Assembly: GCA_015501585.1 (NCBI GenBank)
Contig: JADNRY010000214.1
Span: forward strand, 1-64,000
Direction: 5' to 3'
Length of the DNA: 64,000 nucleotides
Origin: Rhodocollybia butyracea
Lineage: Eukaryota > Basidiomycota > Agaricomycetes > Agaricales > Omphalotaceae
Made by a program: the position numbers and the translations under genes. The notes beneath the pieces are model-generated. The model saw only the letters and a list, made by a program, of their open reading frames with translations. It was not told the DNA's origin and made no database searches. Positions 37,743 to 49,308 of the stretch are shown here, one piece after another (position 1 is the first letter of the stretch; each line of letters begins with the position of its first letter).

Positions 37743-38759
37743 TCAATTTCTTGCACTCTTGAATTTTGACCTCAGAAGTCTACTTAAAAATAGAGGCTAT
37801 GAAACTTGAATTGATGCATTTCGAAGGGATAACGGAACGAGAAGCAATAAAACACCGTGGGAAAGTTGACAAGACTGCCCGCTCAGGTGCGTCGGCAAGT
37901 GTACCTTTATGCGCCTTTGTCCTTCTTGACATACATGAGCATGGGTAGGTGGGCGCACGGCTTTTAATAGCTGTATAAATATATTTTCTACCTTACTGAG
38001 GTGTCAGTTTTATAAAACCTTTCAATCGAGCCTCTCCACACGTTGAAAGGTTAGATAACTGTATGTACAGCAGGGCTGCTCCTTCAAGGCAAGCCAATAT
38101 GCGAACCTGTTATCGTTTGATAAATATACTAGATTGTGTCTCAAATCCAGCCGTAGCTATCTCTATATGAAGAGAATACTTGAGGATCCTGGTTGAGATT
38201 TCGGAAAATCGGGGATTGCGCGTGCATTTTCTAGTGTGCATGGTTGTCAAAAGCACGAGTTGCAGTACAGTTAGAGTCGACTCATGCATATCTATAATGA
38301 AATGTTATTTTTTATTGAGGTTGTATTTTTTGGCTGGGAAGCTTGTGAAGAATCATACCAGCTGGTAACTCGAGTTTGTCTTAAACGTCGAACCAATTTT
38401 TACTCATCTGTCACTTTTACGATGGGTGTAGGAATACTGGCACACCCTATTTACACCTGTACAAACATGTTCCTGCTGCCAAACCAGTGAAAAGTATCAC
38501 AGATCGACTCTGGTCAACGTTACAAGTGGTGAGCTCGAGTTCGGAGATCACGGGCCGGAACCTCCTAACGACCTTTCAAGTTCATTCAAGCACAAAAAAT
38601 TATAGAATTTCATTGGAAGGCGGAGTATTTAGCTATGTATGTAGTCCAAGGTCATCGAGAGTACAAAGTAAGTTCATACCCATCTCCCAGCGGCCAAGTT
38701 TGCAAACTTCCAGACGTCATAACATTGCACTGGGTACCTTCCACAACACGCGCTTGAAG

Positions 38760-39710
38760 TTCGACAAATGTTCGACAACGTAGTAACACAGGAGGTAAGT
38801 GCCTTTTTATTAAAAAACTAGGTAAGCTGCAACTAATGGCGGACGCGCTGAGCCCGTTGACCATGTGTGCAGGTGATGAGGGCTTCTTGGTCATAGGCTG
38901 GTACGCTCGGATACTACGCACTTTAACGAGCCCCTTGTTTGCCGAATTAGTAAGGATGATTTCTCGAGTCCGGGGTTGAAGGTTTCCACTGAGGATTTTG
39001 CAAAGAGGCTGGAGGGATATACAATATCAGGAGTACAAGTCGGAGTGAGCTTACCGCTTGGCAATAGGTGTGCATGCACAACAACTTCTAGCACAGAAAA
39101 AGAAACTGGCTGCTCTCATCAAGTCCAAGCTGAGTGAGTCCAAAAGCGAAACATCTTTGAGTTTGCTTAACCACTCACAGATGAATGTGTAGGAAGACAA
39201 AAAGTTCTTCGTATGTTTTCTTGGAGCATATTGCCAGGAAGTTCCGAGTTGTTGTCAAGAACTGGCTGCTGGACACTCTCAAAAGTCCCAGCAACCTGGC
39301 CACCTCTGCTGAAGTTCATCTGCTCACTGACAGCTGGAAGTCTGGGACGGCGCATTTCTACAAGATGATGACTTCCAAGTTTGAAGCCTGGGAAGCGAAT
39401 AGCGCAAAGGCACCGGTCACTAAAAAAAAGCACCAGCGAAGGGCAGGTGTCCCCAGCGCAAGAAGAAGAAGGAGCCCCAGCTTCGGGCCATCCTACCATT
39501 GACTCACACAACAATGCTCCAGCTCCAGCAGCAACATTGCCAAGCATTGCTCGGCCTGGAGGTACTTCATCATTTGTGAATTCATTTGTAGTCTCGGGCG
39601 CCAACGGGAGAGGAAATGGAAGCAAAGAAAGGTCAATGGTCTGCGTCGAAAAAAAGACCCACAGGTGTCAGCAATGAAGCAGCAGGCGGCAGTGAATAAG
39701 GCCAACGGCA
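38760..39710 (+). pseudogene. Decayed gene fragment carried inside the 3.8 kb TIR element
   Basis: Coherent protein-like pieces occur in shifting frames: DEGFLVIGWYAR, then HFNEPLVCRISKDDFSSPGL and STEDFAKRLEGYTISGVQ, then HAQQLLAQKKKLAALIKSKL, then a spliceable junction into NECVGRQKV, then VFLEHIARKFRVVVKNWLLD and EVHLLTDSWKSGTAHFYKM, followed by a Ser/Ala-rich tail. At least three frame disruptions are needed, so it is a pseudogene. It does not resemble a transposase I know; a captured host gene fragment is the likeliest explanation. Confidence 0.5.
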
Positions 39711-39854
39711 GTACCTAAATAGCATCGAAAAAGCTTCGTTATAAAATGCTGAATGCGCCGTACACGGCGCGGAAAGTCATTGTACTTGGGTAATGAGCTG
39801 TAATGAGATAGGCGGAGAGGGATGATAACGGTGCCGGTGATCACTTGATGGTCT

Positions 39855-40002
39855 TTATCGACTTCTTTATTAGTATTTAACTCACAATATTAGCCGAATT
39901 ATTGGCAGTGTGAGGGAATTGAGATAATTGATTGCTGCATCAATGCCACACCCCACCCGGCTTGGCATGTCTATATCAACTGGGTGTTGTGATGTTGAGG
40001 TG
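39855..40002 (-). repeat. Right terminal inverted repeat of the 3.8 kb element
   Basis: Inverted counterpart of 36187-36335, ending GATGTTGAGGTG next to the AGTAGCAT duplication. Confidence 0.85.
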
Positions 40003-40109
40003 AGTAGCATGTGGTTACTCAATAAAACTATCTAGACCTGAGTTCAAGACCTGAGTTCAAGACTATACCATTTTTGAGCAATTGTCAGGACAAAGTAGTA
40101 AGAGACTTA

Positions 40110-40370
40110 CGATAATCTAACGCCATCTGTGCGAGGAGTCCTTGCACTGTTCTTGACCCCGGTTCATCCAAACACAACCCCCAAAAACTAATCGCCTCAT
40201 TCATTGGACTATGCAGTTGGATGTTCAGTGCATGAGCCTTACATCGAATGACCTGCACAACAGTGAGTATAGTAAAGAATTATAATGATAAGCAAAATTC
40301 ATACCTTGACAGCCTCTTCACCTGTATCAGGGTGAAATGGAAGCTCACAAAGATAAGAATCTTCAGACAT
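40110..40370 (-). pseudogene. Two-exon start of an unknown protein
   Basis: On the minus strand MSEDSYLCELPFHPDTGEE runs to a GT donor, and after a ~52-nt intron the next exon reads VIRCKAHALNIQLHSPMNEA and ISFWGLCLDEPGS, ending at a GTAAGT donor near 40110. The next exon would be expected to the left, where only short AT-rich flank and then the TIR element lie. The gene was therefore probably truncated there. The family is not recognised. Confidence 0.45.
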
Positions 40371-40677
40371 CTGGAAGAGAACAACCAGTCAATTCCAATA
40401 TGAGCAGAAGCAAAAAGACCTACCATGGTGAGTAAAGGGAAGGAAAAGGACACATGTATATCAATAATAATCCAATATTTAAACCGCTCGCTGAATCTAG
40501 GGACATGCAGCATGGTGGGGCGCGGAAAATGGGGCAAATAATGCATGTATATTTTGCATAAATATATAGAATCATAGATTGATACAAAAAAAAAAATATT
40601 TTTAAAATTTGGCAGCTGAAACAGAAGTGCAGTCTGTGATAAGCAACAAGTCAAGGTAGAACACAGGATCAATACTA

Positions 40678-43600
40678 CTAGTAACCAAGATGAGGAACTG
40701 ACGCGGGTCGGTGAAACATCTTTAGAAATATGCAAGCATAGTAGTTGGCCATCACCTCCTCCACTGCCCAGACTGCACTCTGATCATCTTTGCAAGAGAA
40801 CAACTTCTGCAATGCGAGTGGTTTTGGTCCCAGCCATCCCTTCAGCAATTTGAACATTGCTTTAACAAAAGGAAGTCTATAAGCATGATTGTTGTGAGAT
40901 GAAAAGCTGGGGACAAATGTTGAGGACGATTGGCCAGCGCCAGCAGCGATGGACTACGCTTTCCCTCTCGTACCAGATCTCCCACGCTAGCTCCACCTCA
41001 TCCCCATCTTCCACAGGTTCACTGACCATGTAGCGGTCCAGCTGAATCAACTCAAGTCGGAAGTTGGATTCATACAGCTCCCACATGACCTCCTGCACAA
41101 TTTGATCATCAACAGTTCCTGCCTCAGTGAGCTGGACATCAACACCGTTCCACAATGCTGGGGCTGAAGTGATGTTACTTTCATCGCAATTGTACCTCGT
41201 TGAGTTCAATACCCATTGAGCATGAGTCCTTGATAAGCTTCCTAAGTTCTACCAGCATTGAAGCACAGCGAGCAGAACTAGCAACATTGAAGCCATCCGC
41301 CGTTTCAAACATTGCCTTCCAATCTTTGTTTGTGAACCATTTTCGGATTGGGGAGATTGAGACGCCACATGAACACAGGAAAACACGGAGCCACATTAGA
41401 AGGAATGAGGCCCAGTGAAAAGCCGCACCGGCCTCAGCTGACATGTGCCGGCATGTGCTGGCAATACCTGGGATGAGCTGGGATTATCCAACTTGCGGAT
41501 AATCCCAGAATTTGGCCGTTTCCTATGTTGTGGTCCGGGCAGGTCTGGGCAGGTCTGGGCATATCTGACCAAAAGCAACACCATAAATGAAAATTCAGTT
41601 TCCTATTCAATTAAGTTTCTCTGGGATCCTCTGGGATCATCTGGGCTTAGCTGCATATGTGCCTATTACTGAAATTGTGATTGGATGCCTATCTGGGATG
41701 GTCTGGGATGGTCTGAGTTAAATGTATTGGATTATCACTACTTAATACAACATAAATACGATATACAAACTACATCGTACATATACTGCGACATTGAACT
41801 GATGACCGAGAAACATGCGGCGTGAGATATTGAGAAGCGGGAGCCAACCACAATAGCTGAAAAGATTTTTCAGTTAATTAGCTCAAAAGAAAAGGTTGAG
41901 ATAGCTCACCTTTGATGTACAGGAATTAATGAAAAGAGTCAAGTGCGGCATACTGGCATACCGGCATGCTACGAGATCAACAGAGCTAATAAAAAACATA
42001 GCTCAATAAATTGTTCAAGAAAAGGTGAAGGTATCTCACTGTAAGGATCTAGGCGGAATCCTTCGAGCGCGGGTTACAAACCTGGAAACCAAAGTGCGGA
42101 TACGCTCCGTACTTCTGTTGTTCAGCCGAACTGGGAAAGTTGGTTTGAGATGTGAAAGGATGTGAGTGTAGAACGGTTCCGAAGTGCCTATGGGATGTAA
42201 GACTCGTGTCGGGATCGTCCAAGGGACTAATGTAGGGACGGCAGGTCCGTACAGGCGATAGAATGAACTTGGCGAGTAAGCCTAAGAGTAGATGAGTTTC
42301 CGACTCGAAGGGTAGGACCCACTAAGTGCAAGCGGCTTTGATAGCGATATGAGCGGAAGCGGAAGGTCAAGCGGTAGCTGACCTGATGCGGCGCAAACAG
42401 AGCGGAACCAAATAGATGATAGTAAATTGCAGAGGTTGTGAAAACGATGGAGTGAAGAAACAGAGTTAAAGAAACAGATAAAGCGAGAAACCGGAACACA
42501 CAAGGGCACACGAGTCAAGGGGTTAAGCAATATTTCCAATCTACTGTACTTGACATGGTACAGAACTATATAAAGGGTACTCAAGGACCGGAGTAGCGAT
42601 AGGTAATAATCTGAGAGTAGAAAAGACAAGAATAGCCAAAAGAAGTACAAGGAATGAAAGACAATGATAAACATAAGCGGAAGCAGCGGGATGAGCATAA
42701 AGCATATGTATGATTGTAAGAATGACGGAGAATGGATCGGCGGGATCATAGAAAGTGTACGGTGAAGGAAATAGTAAGACAGAAGCAAAGCGGAAGTGTA
42801 TCGGAACCGGAAATGCGGCGGAAGCGGGTTATGTAATGGTAAGCAGGAAACGTCGGCAGTCTGTATATGCCTAGGGCATGACACTCACCTTGGGAAAGGC
42901 CCAGCTCAACAAGTTCATTCTCAAGTCTCTAATCTGAGGTGCGCTGAGGAGTAATTGAAGCTTTGAAGAACAAATGTCGAGAATAGATAAAGCGTTGAGA
43001 TGACAGCAAACAGGAAGAGAACAAAAGAACGACGAAAGAAAAATTTCAAAATGTCGAAACTTGTAATCACATGTTAAGCCGCACGGCGGCATACATATAG
43101 TTCCTTCAATTTTCATGAAGTCGAAAAGTTGGAAGTACGAGCGCCAAACACACAGCAGATTAACTAAGTCGCATTGAGCAGCATTGAGTTCGAACTTGGA
43201 GACTGTTTTGAGTGAATTTCACCCCAATAGATTTCGGAATGCCATGAAATAAATTGAAATAAATGGTGCCCTTCATTTGACCAGCTGTACCCGGACAGAC
43301 TCGGACCAAGTCAGATATGTGCCAAATTTCCAGATTAACCCAGATCAACTCGGCGGGGCTTTTCACTGGGAATGAGGTCTTGAGGGTGTTTATTGGTGTA
43401 ATGAAAACGACAGGGTCTGGAAGTGCGTATTCAAGTAATGAAGGTCCCGTTGACCACTCCAACTCCCCAAGTCGAGTGTGAGCAGTGGCCCAATCTTGGA
43501 GACGCCGAGGGTAAGCCTGGTGGGAGATTACAAGAAATTGGTTCCGTTGTTCATTTGTCCCGGAAGATTCATTGTCTAGATAGATATTAGATATTAGAGA

Positions 43601-44508
43601 GGTTTGAAACATTGAGCAACAAGTACACACCTGTTCTTGCCCTCTTCACCTGGGGCAGTCGTGACACATACTCGCACTTGGTAACATCCAATGCTTCTAT
43701 TGCGGCTGGTTTTGCAGCAGCAGACCCAAGTTTCAACGCAGGATTACGATGACTGGGTCGGGACAAACTAACAATGATATGACTGTTGTCCTGCCTAAAT
43801 GAACCCAAGACCCAACACCGAGAACTGTTGATGAATAAAAATAGCACGTGCATAACATTTATAATAACTGGGTAGGCCAGTGTAGATGACTGGATGAGGT
43901 GGATCACTTTGAGAGACATTGAGTTTAGAAAAGGAATCCCAAATTGGCAGTTGAGAATTCCAATCCTCATCTAGAGGGGCTACAACGCGGTCAATCCTTG
44001 CAGCTGAGTAGTCCGCTAGTGGCCGCACCAACCACAATGGTATGCCTACTTGATGCAGGTCTGCAGGCGCATCCAAATCTCCTGTGAATGCACCTATGAC
44101 TGATTTATCAACTGGGAAGGCTTCATTGACTTTCCTTTTGCATGGGACCCAGTGCTGTAGCCACTGAGTGCGCGCATATGTCTCCAAGAATGTGGGTTGC
44201 AGGCAATTCAGCTGCAGCAACACAATATTTTGGGCACCAGGTTGTGAAAGTCTTTCAGTGTACTTCCGGAGTTGGTCATAACCATGAACTAAGTACCCAT
44301 CGTTCTGCTGAGATTCTGGCATATTCAAGATTGACTGACAAAGCTCTGCACATGCCGCACTGATTTCTTGCTGAAGAGAGTGTGCCAAAGTTACAGCCCC
44401 GTGTAGTCCGGGTAAATGAGCCGGCTGAAAATCTGCACTAGATGGTTGGTACCACGCCCAGCGAAGGGGATGGTCAGCGGAGTCACTGGGTGAAGGAATC
44501 ACTGCCAA
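40678..44508 (-). pseudogene. Multi-exon agaricomycete protein of unknown function, split by a 1.96 kb insertion
   Basis: The N-terminal half (44508 to ~43378) contains AVTLAHSLQQEISAACAELC, WLQHWVPCKRKVNEAFPVDK, IGAFTGDLDAPADLHQVGIP and RPSHRNPALKLGSAAAKPAA. The C-terminal half (41402 to 40678) contains RVFLCSCGVSISPIRKWF, EVMWELYESNFRLELIQLDR and WLGPKPLALQKLFSC, ending VPHLGY. This order matches a widely repeated hypothetical family in agaricomycetes. Removing 41411-43369 and one copy of the 8-bp duplication joins the halves in frame through LKTSFLLMWLRV. In-frame coding-like sequence upstream of 44508 (CYWPQPFHPNVGHL) is preceded by a stop, so the true N-terminus may be damaged. Function is unknown. 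Confidence 0.65.
41411..43369. mobile_element. hAT-like non-autonomous element (1959 bp) inserted in a coding exon
   Basis: The ends are short inverted repeats, CCCAGTGAAAAGCC at 41411 and GGCTTTTCACTGG ending at 43369, flanked by GAATGAGG on both sides (41403-41410 and 43370-43377). The 8-bp duplication and the CAGTG-like TIR fit hAT elements. The left subterminal region (41430-41720) is filled with iterated words (CTGGGAT, GGGCAGGTCT, ATGTGC), as expected for transposase-binding repeats. No transposase gene is recognised inside. Confidence 0.82.
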
Positions 44509-46100
44509 GTGTCCAACATTTGGATGAAATGGTTGTGGCCAGTAGCATGGATCATCTTTTCCCCAAGTATTGGACCGTTGATACGCCGGTTATCTGGCCA
44601 GGTCTGTATAATCTAGATCTTGCTGTTTTGGCATATCTGGAGTGTACAAGGGGATACCTAGGGCTATAGTGAGTCCCAAACTGTTAGCCAAAGCTAATGG
44701 CAGTCTATTGTACCCATTGAGTTGCATTGTGGATGGTATTGGTACTTGCCACACTCTGTACTCAGCCAAAGTCCTATGCAAACAGACAAAACCTAGGAAA
44801 TACAAAATCTAGGAAATACTAGTGTCTGTTTAATACTAGGCTAGACTTGCTTGATGCATATTCAGGGAACTTCAACCATACAAGTTCACAAGCAGAAGTG
44901 AAGTTAACAGAAACATACTTGGCTAATTGCTAGACTATGTTCATAAAACCTAGAGTTGATTTCAATCAGTAATATTCTGATGAATCATACAAATTAGAGA
45001 GACTTATTAATCAATGATACCCAAGGTGCTGACTGATGCCCTTTATTTTGATTACTCAGATACCCTTTTGTTTACTAATCCTTATATATGTCTTACTCAT
45101 CCACTCTCCTTGCTTACTGATTGCTTACTGTACATATCTGTACCTATTTATAAGCCACTTCTTTGTAGTATAAAAGGGGACACAGTTTGTTGTGTTTCCC
45201 CAGGTTAGAGTAGGGTTCTCGCTCTCTCCTCAACTGAGATGGTTCATCTGGGTTGTGCCTAAGGAAGCTTAAAGTTCCTAGGGTTTGGTGAAACTGTTGT
45301 GAAATGCACAGCAAGCCAAATACCTAGACTTGGTTCAAGTTGGCATTTCCTAGGTTCTCAGTATAATAAACACATTTGGCCTTTGCTTACTCTATTGTGA
45401 GAAGTGAAGTTATTTATTACCACTCTCTGTGTGTGAACTAGGCCACTCTCTTGAGTTATTGGTGAGACTGTGGCTTGCACAGTAAGCCAGAACCTAGAGT
45501 TTAAAGGACTGTTCTGCTCGGCAGTGTGGTGGTTGTAATTTTAGTGTGACAAGTCATATTGTTGACTTATTGTTTTTGGACATTTGGTCCCATTGTTGAA
45601 AGGCGCTTGGCCTATTGTTTGTTTTGGACACTTGGTCCCATTGTTGGCACTTGGCCACTTCTCTCTAAGGATTCTGAGAAGTAAAACCTAGAAAACACAA
45701 TAACCCCATGTGTGGGACAGAGAAACAAGAATATAGAGTCTTGACTACAAAAGCCTAGTCAATAACAATTCAGAGGAGGTTAACCTTTGACAACTCAATG
45801 AGACCTCGCATAAATAAAAGTGCAAGTATTGATGGTTGCAATCATGCAACTGTTGGACTTGCACAGATACATTACCGTCGCAGATGAGTAGAGCAGCGAC
45901 TGATGGGTGCATAGATGATGTGCATATTGGGTGTAGTCACGAATAATTTGAGATCTGGGAACTTGGACGTGACAAGTCCGTCAAATGAACAATAAGCTAG
46001 ATTAATATTAGACAATAAAATAATCATCAGGAAACATCGCACTTACAAAGCATTGAAGCATCAACGCCTCCGGATGGAGTGCTATTGGCATCTGGACCTT
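44509..46100. other. Intergenic region with an LTR-like promoter block
   Basis: No gene is recognised. At 45168-45200 TATAAAAGGGGACACAG is followed by a CA-rich start-like region, and AATAAA-type signals occur near 45364. This looks like the U3-R-U5 arrangement of a decayed LTR, but no matching partner LTR or target duplication was found. Words such as CACTTGGTCCCATTGTTG are locally repeated (45570-45660). Confidence 0.35.
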
Positions 46101-46571
46101 GAGATGGAGGTGTAGGATCTAGATTAATATGGTCAGAACATTTGCCCCAAAGAGGCCCAAAAAAATAAAATACATACATGTAGTGTTGTGAGCTTGAGGA
46201 GGTGGTGATGTTGCGAAAGCTTTGAAAGGCACCGACATTGCATTTGGTATAATTCCGGCCTGCCTGCTTCTTGCCGCAAATTCCTTCAGAGACAGCTTTA
46301 CCTTTTCACGGGGTCCAGAAGGGGTAGAAGTATTGACTTCAATGGGAGCGTCCTGTCAAATGAGAGTAACAGGAGCAGTGGTAGGGACAATAATCGTGGG
46401 AGGAGCTGTGGGAGGAACCATAGTCGATAAGTGAGCACCTTTGCTGAAATTGATATCCAAGTCAAGACCAGTCTGGCGCAACATTTCGGATATGGGTAGA
46501 GGCGGAAGCAAAGGGAGATGGTGTAAGTACAAAGGCAGGAGAGATAGGCGCCTATAAGCATTAAATCTCAC
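46100..46571 (-). pseudogene. Fragment of an unknown gene left of the palindrome
   Basis: On the minus strand a Pro-rich stretch with LRQTGLDLDINFSKGAHLST and VPPTAPPTIIVPTTAPVTLI is followed, after an acceptor-like CATTTGACAG, by PIEVNTSTPSGPREKVKLSL and KEFAARSRQAGIIP. The Pro/Thr composition and position resemble a truncated regulatory protein gene. It abuts the palindrome arm at 46514. The family is uncertain. Confidence 0.35.
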
Positions 46572-47216
46572 AAGTCATTAACAGATGCCGGCCGGAATTT
46601 GGACTTGGAAATTTTGAGTTGTTTGGCTGAGCGCCTAAACTCAGTTCCTTTCTTTCACCATCGTTGTTCATTGTGCACTCACCCACTGCATCAGGAAAAG
46701 CCATTTTTGCCTAGGTGACCCCAGAGTGGCCTAAAGCAAACTAGGTGACCTATGAATCCTATGGCATCCTAGGATTTTGGGCTCGTCCCTTGCCAGTCAA
46801 GGCTCTTGAGGATTCCCTAGGGTATCCTAGGTTTGCCCAGGTTTACCCAGGTGTTCCCCAGGTGTTCCCCAGGAGCACCTGGGCAAACCTGGGCAAACCT
46901 AGGCTTGCCTAGGGAATCCTCAAGAGCCTTGACCAGCAAGGGATGAGCCCAAAATCCTAGGATGCCATAGGATTCATAGGTCACCTAGTTTGCTTTAGGC
47001 CACTCTGGGGTCACCTAGGCAAAAATGGCTTTTCCTGATGCAGTGGGTGAGTGCACAATGAACAATGATGGTGAAAGAAAGGAACTGAGTTTAGGTGCTC
47101 AGCCAAACAACTCAAAATTTCCAAGTCCAAATTCCGGCCGGCATCTGTTAATGACTTGTGAGATTTAATGCTTATAGGCGCCTATCTCTCCTGCCTTTGT
47201 ACTTACACCATCTCCC
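46514..47216. repeat. 703-bp near-perfect palindrome
   Basis: The arms 46514-~46855 and ~46880-47216 are inverted copies with few mismatches by eye: GGGAGATGGTGTAAGTAC at the left start and its complement at the right end, GCCGGCCGGAATTTGGACTT mirrored, and ATCAGGAAAAGCC (46690) mirrored by GGCTTTTCCTGAT (47027-47039). The centre carries iterated CCCAGGTGTTCC words and a short unpaired loop. The right arm ends 16 bp before the gag start codon. The inner 46690-47039 part is a word-iterated element; the outer arms are an inverted duplication of flanking DNA. Confidence 0.88.
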
Positions 47217-47232
47217 CTCATCGCCGTAGACA

Positions 47233-48981
47233 GTGTCAGTAACTATACCGACACCCATCTACACATCCCGCATGAGACAGAGTCCCAATGCGGAGGCAGC
47301 GTCTCTGACACTGCGAGGTCCCAGGCCATTACCAGTGACCAAATCTTGCTCACCACAAAGCGCGGTGAACATTAAAAGTGAACCGAAGTTACCTCGTAAC
47401 TTCAATCAGGTAGTAGCGATACCACCACAGGAAAGTACAATGTACTTCCCTACTGCAAGGGCGCCAATGGTACCCAATATTATTACACCTCCAGTAGTTG
47501 TACCAAACACTACTGGAGATCACTCCAGTATGGGACCGCAACACAGTACCCTTCCGGTAGTTCCTACTACCATATCCATCGCCCCGGCGACACAAAGTGT
47601 TGCCCCTCCGGTAGTACACACTACCGTAAGACTGCCCAAATTGCTGTCCAGCAATGCGCCAGAGCCAAGTTCAATGCCAGTACCAACGGTATCGGCCGAG
47701 TTGCAACCACAGCCGCTTCCGTTGGGAGTAGCTAAAGATTGGATGAGTCGCATAGCGATTCAACGCCAACATAACACCAGTCTCCGAGATTTCGGATTCG
47801 CGCCATCTGGGCTTCCCGACCAAATGGTGGGATATAATGTCGACGGAATACCCGTTGACAAATTGACTACTCCCAGAGAAATCTGGGATCGATTTTACAT
47901 TCCACCCGCTGAGTCCTTTCCAGGACCAAGCAATAATGCCGGAGCGAAAGCGCCTAGCAAAAAATCCCGTGAAGGGGGGAGGAAGCACAAGAGTGCTAAA
48001 TCCAAAGGCCGCAAACGCAGCCCATGGTCAGATGAATCATCGGACCCAAGTGACACTGAGTCAAATACTGACTCATCGTCTAATGCCTCTTGGCTAGACA
48101 AATTTGCTACCCGCAAGGGTAAAATTAATAAAAATGAGCAGCGTAAATTACTGCGCTCGCTTGCATCTAAGATGCGAGAAACAACAGGTGACGACGAATG
48201 TCGTTCCCGATGGAAACACAAGGTACACAAAGTGTACCGTAAACAAATTCGAGATAAGGTAGGGAATCCTATCCCTCCCATTGAGAGCCGTAAAGCTCTT
48301 AAAATTCCATCTCCGGAGGTCTATGATGGATCTCCGGATGTCGATGTCTTCAAGCGGTGGCTAATGTCACTTCTCCAATGGATGGTAGTCAACCACATGT
48401 GCGGTGACGATTACGATGCTACACGGACTGCCGTGCTTGGCATGTTTCTACAGGGCAAAGCCCTTGACTGGTATAACGACGAAGTCGCTGGTATACACCG
48501 CACTGTCCTTAAGTGGACATTTGAAGGCGCCATTATTGGTGTCATTGATCGTTGCATCCAAGCAACAACCATTCATCAAGCTGCACGGCAGTTTGACCTT
48601 ATTGAGTATTCACCCGATACAGGTGTGAGGGATTATTATTCCTCACTTACACAATGGGCATCACGGATGCTCCAAACACCGGATGATGCAACAATGCGGA
48701 AACGGTTCATTGAGGGATTACCCTTCAATATTATCAGGCAACTCACGAACGAGGGGATCGTTCCGGAGTATGCCAAATTAGAAGTGATGGTCAGAGCCGT
48801 CACACGCATTGAGGACCACACGGCCCTCACTAAATATTATGTCTCTTCTAGGAATAGAGACGATGAACTTGAATCATCAGAACACCCCGATGAGTCAGAC
48901 ACCGAGAACATTAAAAATGTTCTTGAGCCAATCGAGGAGGACACCTCCTTAAGTATCAGAAAGGATAAACCTTCCGAATGA
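47233..48981 (+). CDS. Gypsy-type retrotransposon Gag protein (gag-only element)
   Basis: A single 582-codon frame. The N-terminal third is Pro/Thr/Val-rich (VVPTTISIAPATQSVAPP). A basic and Ser-rich stretch follows (REGGRKHKSAKSKGRKRSPW), then a retrotransposon gag domain around residues 350-520 with YDGSPDVDVFKRWLMSLLQW, GKALDWYNDEV and TTIHQAARQFDLIEY. The end is acidic (ESSEHPDESDTEN). No CCHC zinc knuckle is present, and no protease, RT or integrase follows: about 340 bp after the stop there is a polypurine tract and an LTR. The intact long frame in a decayed region suggests a young non-autonomous element or one maintained for its Gag. Confidence 0.85.
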   Translation: MSVTIPTPIYTSRMRQSPNAEAASLTLRGPRPLPVTKSCSPQSAVNIKSEPKLPRNFNQVVAIPPQESTMYFPTARAPMVPNIITPPVVVPNTTGDHSSMGPQHSTLPVVPTTISIAPATQSVAPPVVHTTVRLPKLLSSNAPEPSSMPVPTVSAELQPQPLPLGVAKDWMSRIAIQRQHNTSLRDFGFAPSGLPDQMVGYNVDGIPVDKLTTPREIWDRFYIPPAESFPGPSNNAGAKAPSKKSREGGRKHKSAKSKGRKRSPWSDESSDPSDTESNTDSSSNASWLDKFATRKGKINKNEQRKLLRSLASKMRETTGDDECRSRWKHKVHKVYRKQIRDKVGNPIPPIESRKALKIPSPEVYDGSPDVDVFKRWLMSLLQWMVVNHMCGDDYDATRTAVLGMFLQGKALDWYNDEVAGIHRTVLKWTFEGAIIGVIDRCIQATTIHQAARQFDLIEYSPDTGVRDYYSSLTQWASRMLQTPDDATMRKRFIEGLPFNIIRQLTNEGIVPEYAKLEVMVRAVTRIEDHTALTKYYVSSRNRDDELESSEHPDESDTENIKNVLEPIEEDTSLSIRKDKPSE

Positions 48982-49308
48982 TTTATTGGTTTATTCCGAC
49001 GCCCAGGTAATATGCCTTACCTGGGCATAACTACTTATCCTCAGCCCGGATTCTCACTTAGAATCCTCATTAAGCAATACTCGGAAACTTCCGAGTCTGC
49101 GCGTTGAACATTTGGACATTTCCGAATCAAATCATGCTCTAGTGGTACGCCCCACTATCGGTTGATTCGGACAAGTCCGAAAATCTGATGCGCCGCATCA
49201 ATTAATCCTGTACTTGATACGGGATCATTCTATGTTAAACCAAATTAAAAATGGTTTGGATGGTGATGATGTCATTACCATTTTCGATTCACATCCCTGA
49301 TGTTAATC

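Larger units (their letters stand above)
36187..40002. mobile_element. 3.8 kb TIR DNA transposon with 8-bp target duplication (hAT-like TSD length)
   Basis: The left end at 36187 (CACCTCAACATCACAACACC) and right end at 40002 are long terminal inverted repeats, near-identical by eye for roughly 145 bp (36187-36335 against 39855-40002). Both ends are flanked by AGTAGCAT (36179-36186 and 40003-40010), a perfect 8-bp direct duplication. Subterminal sequence such as CATCAAGTGATCAC, with CCGTTATCATCC next to CGCCTATCTC, recurs inside the left end (about 36370-36440 and again 36595-36730) and inside the right end (about 39810-39870, inverted). No transposase is recognised; the interior holds a nested MITE and a decayed gene fragment. 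It is therefore probably non-autonomous. Confidence 0.85.

Noticed and set aside
42227..42884. Minus-strand ORF of 200 codons inside the hAT-like element
   Set aside because: Composition is Leu/Ser/Phe-rich low complexity, there are no motifs, and neither a transposase nor a gene structure can be seen.
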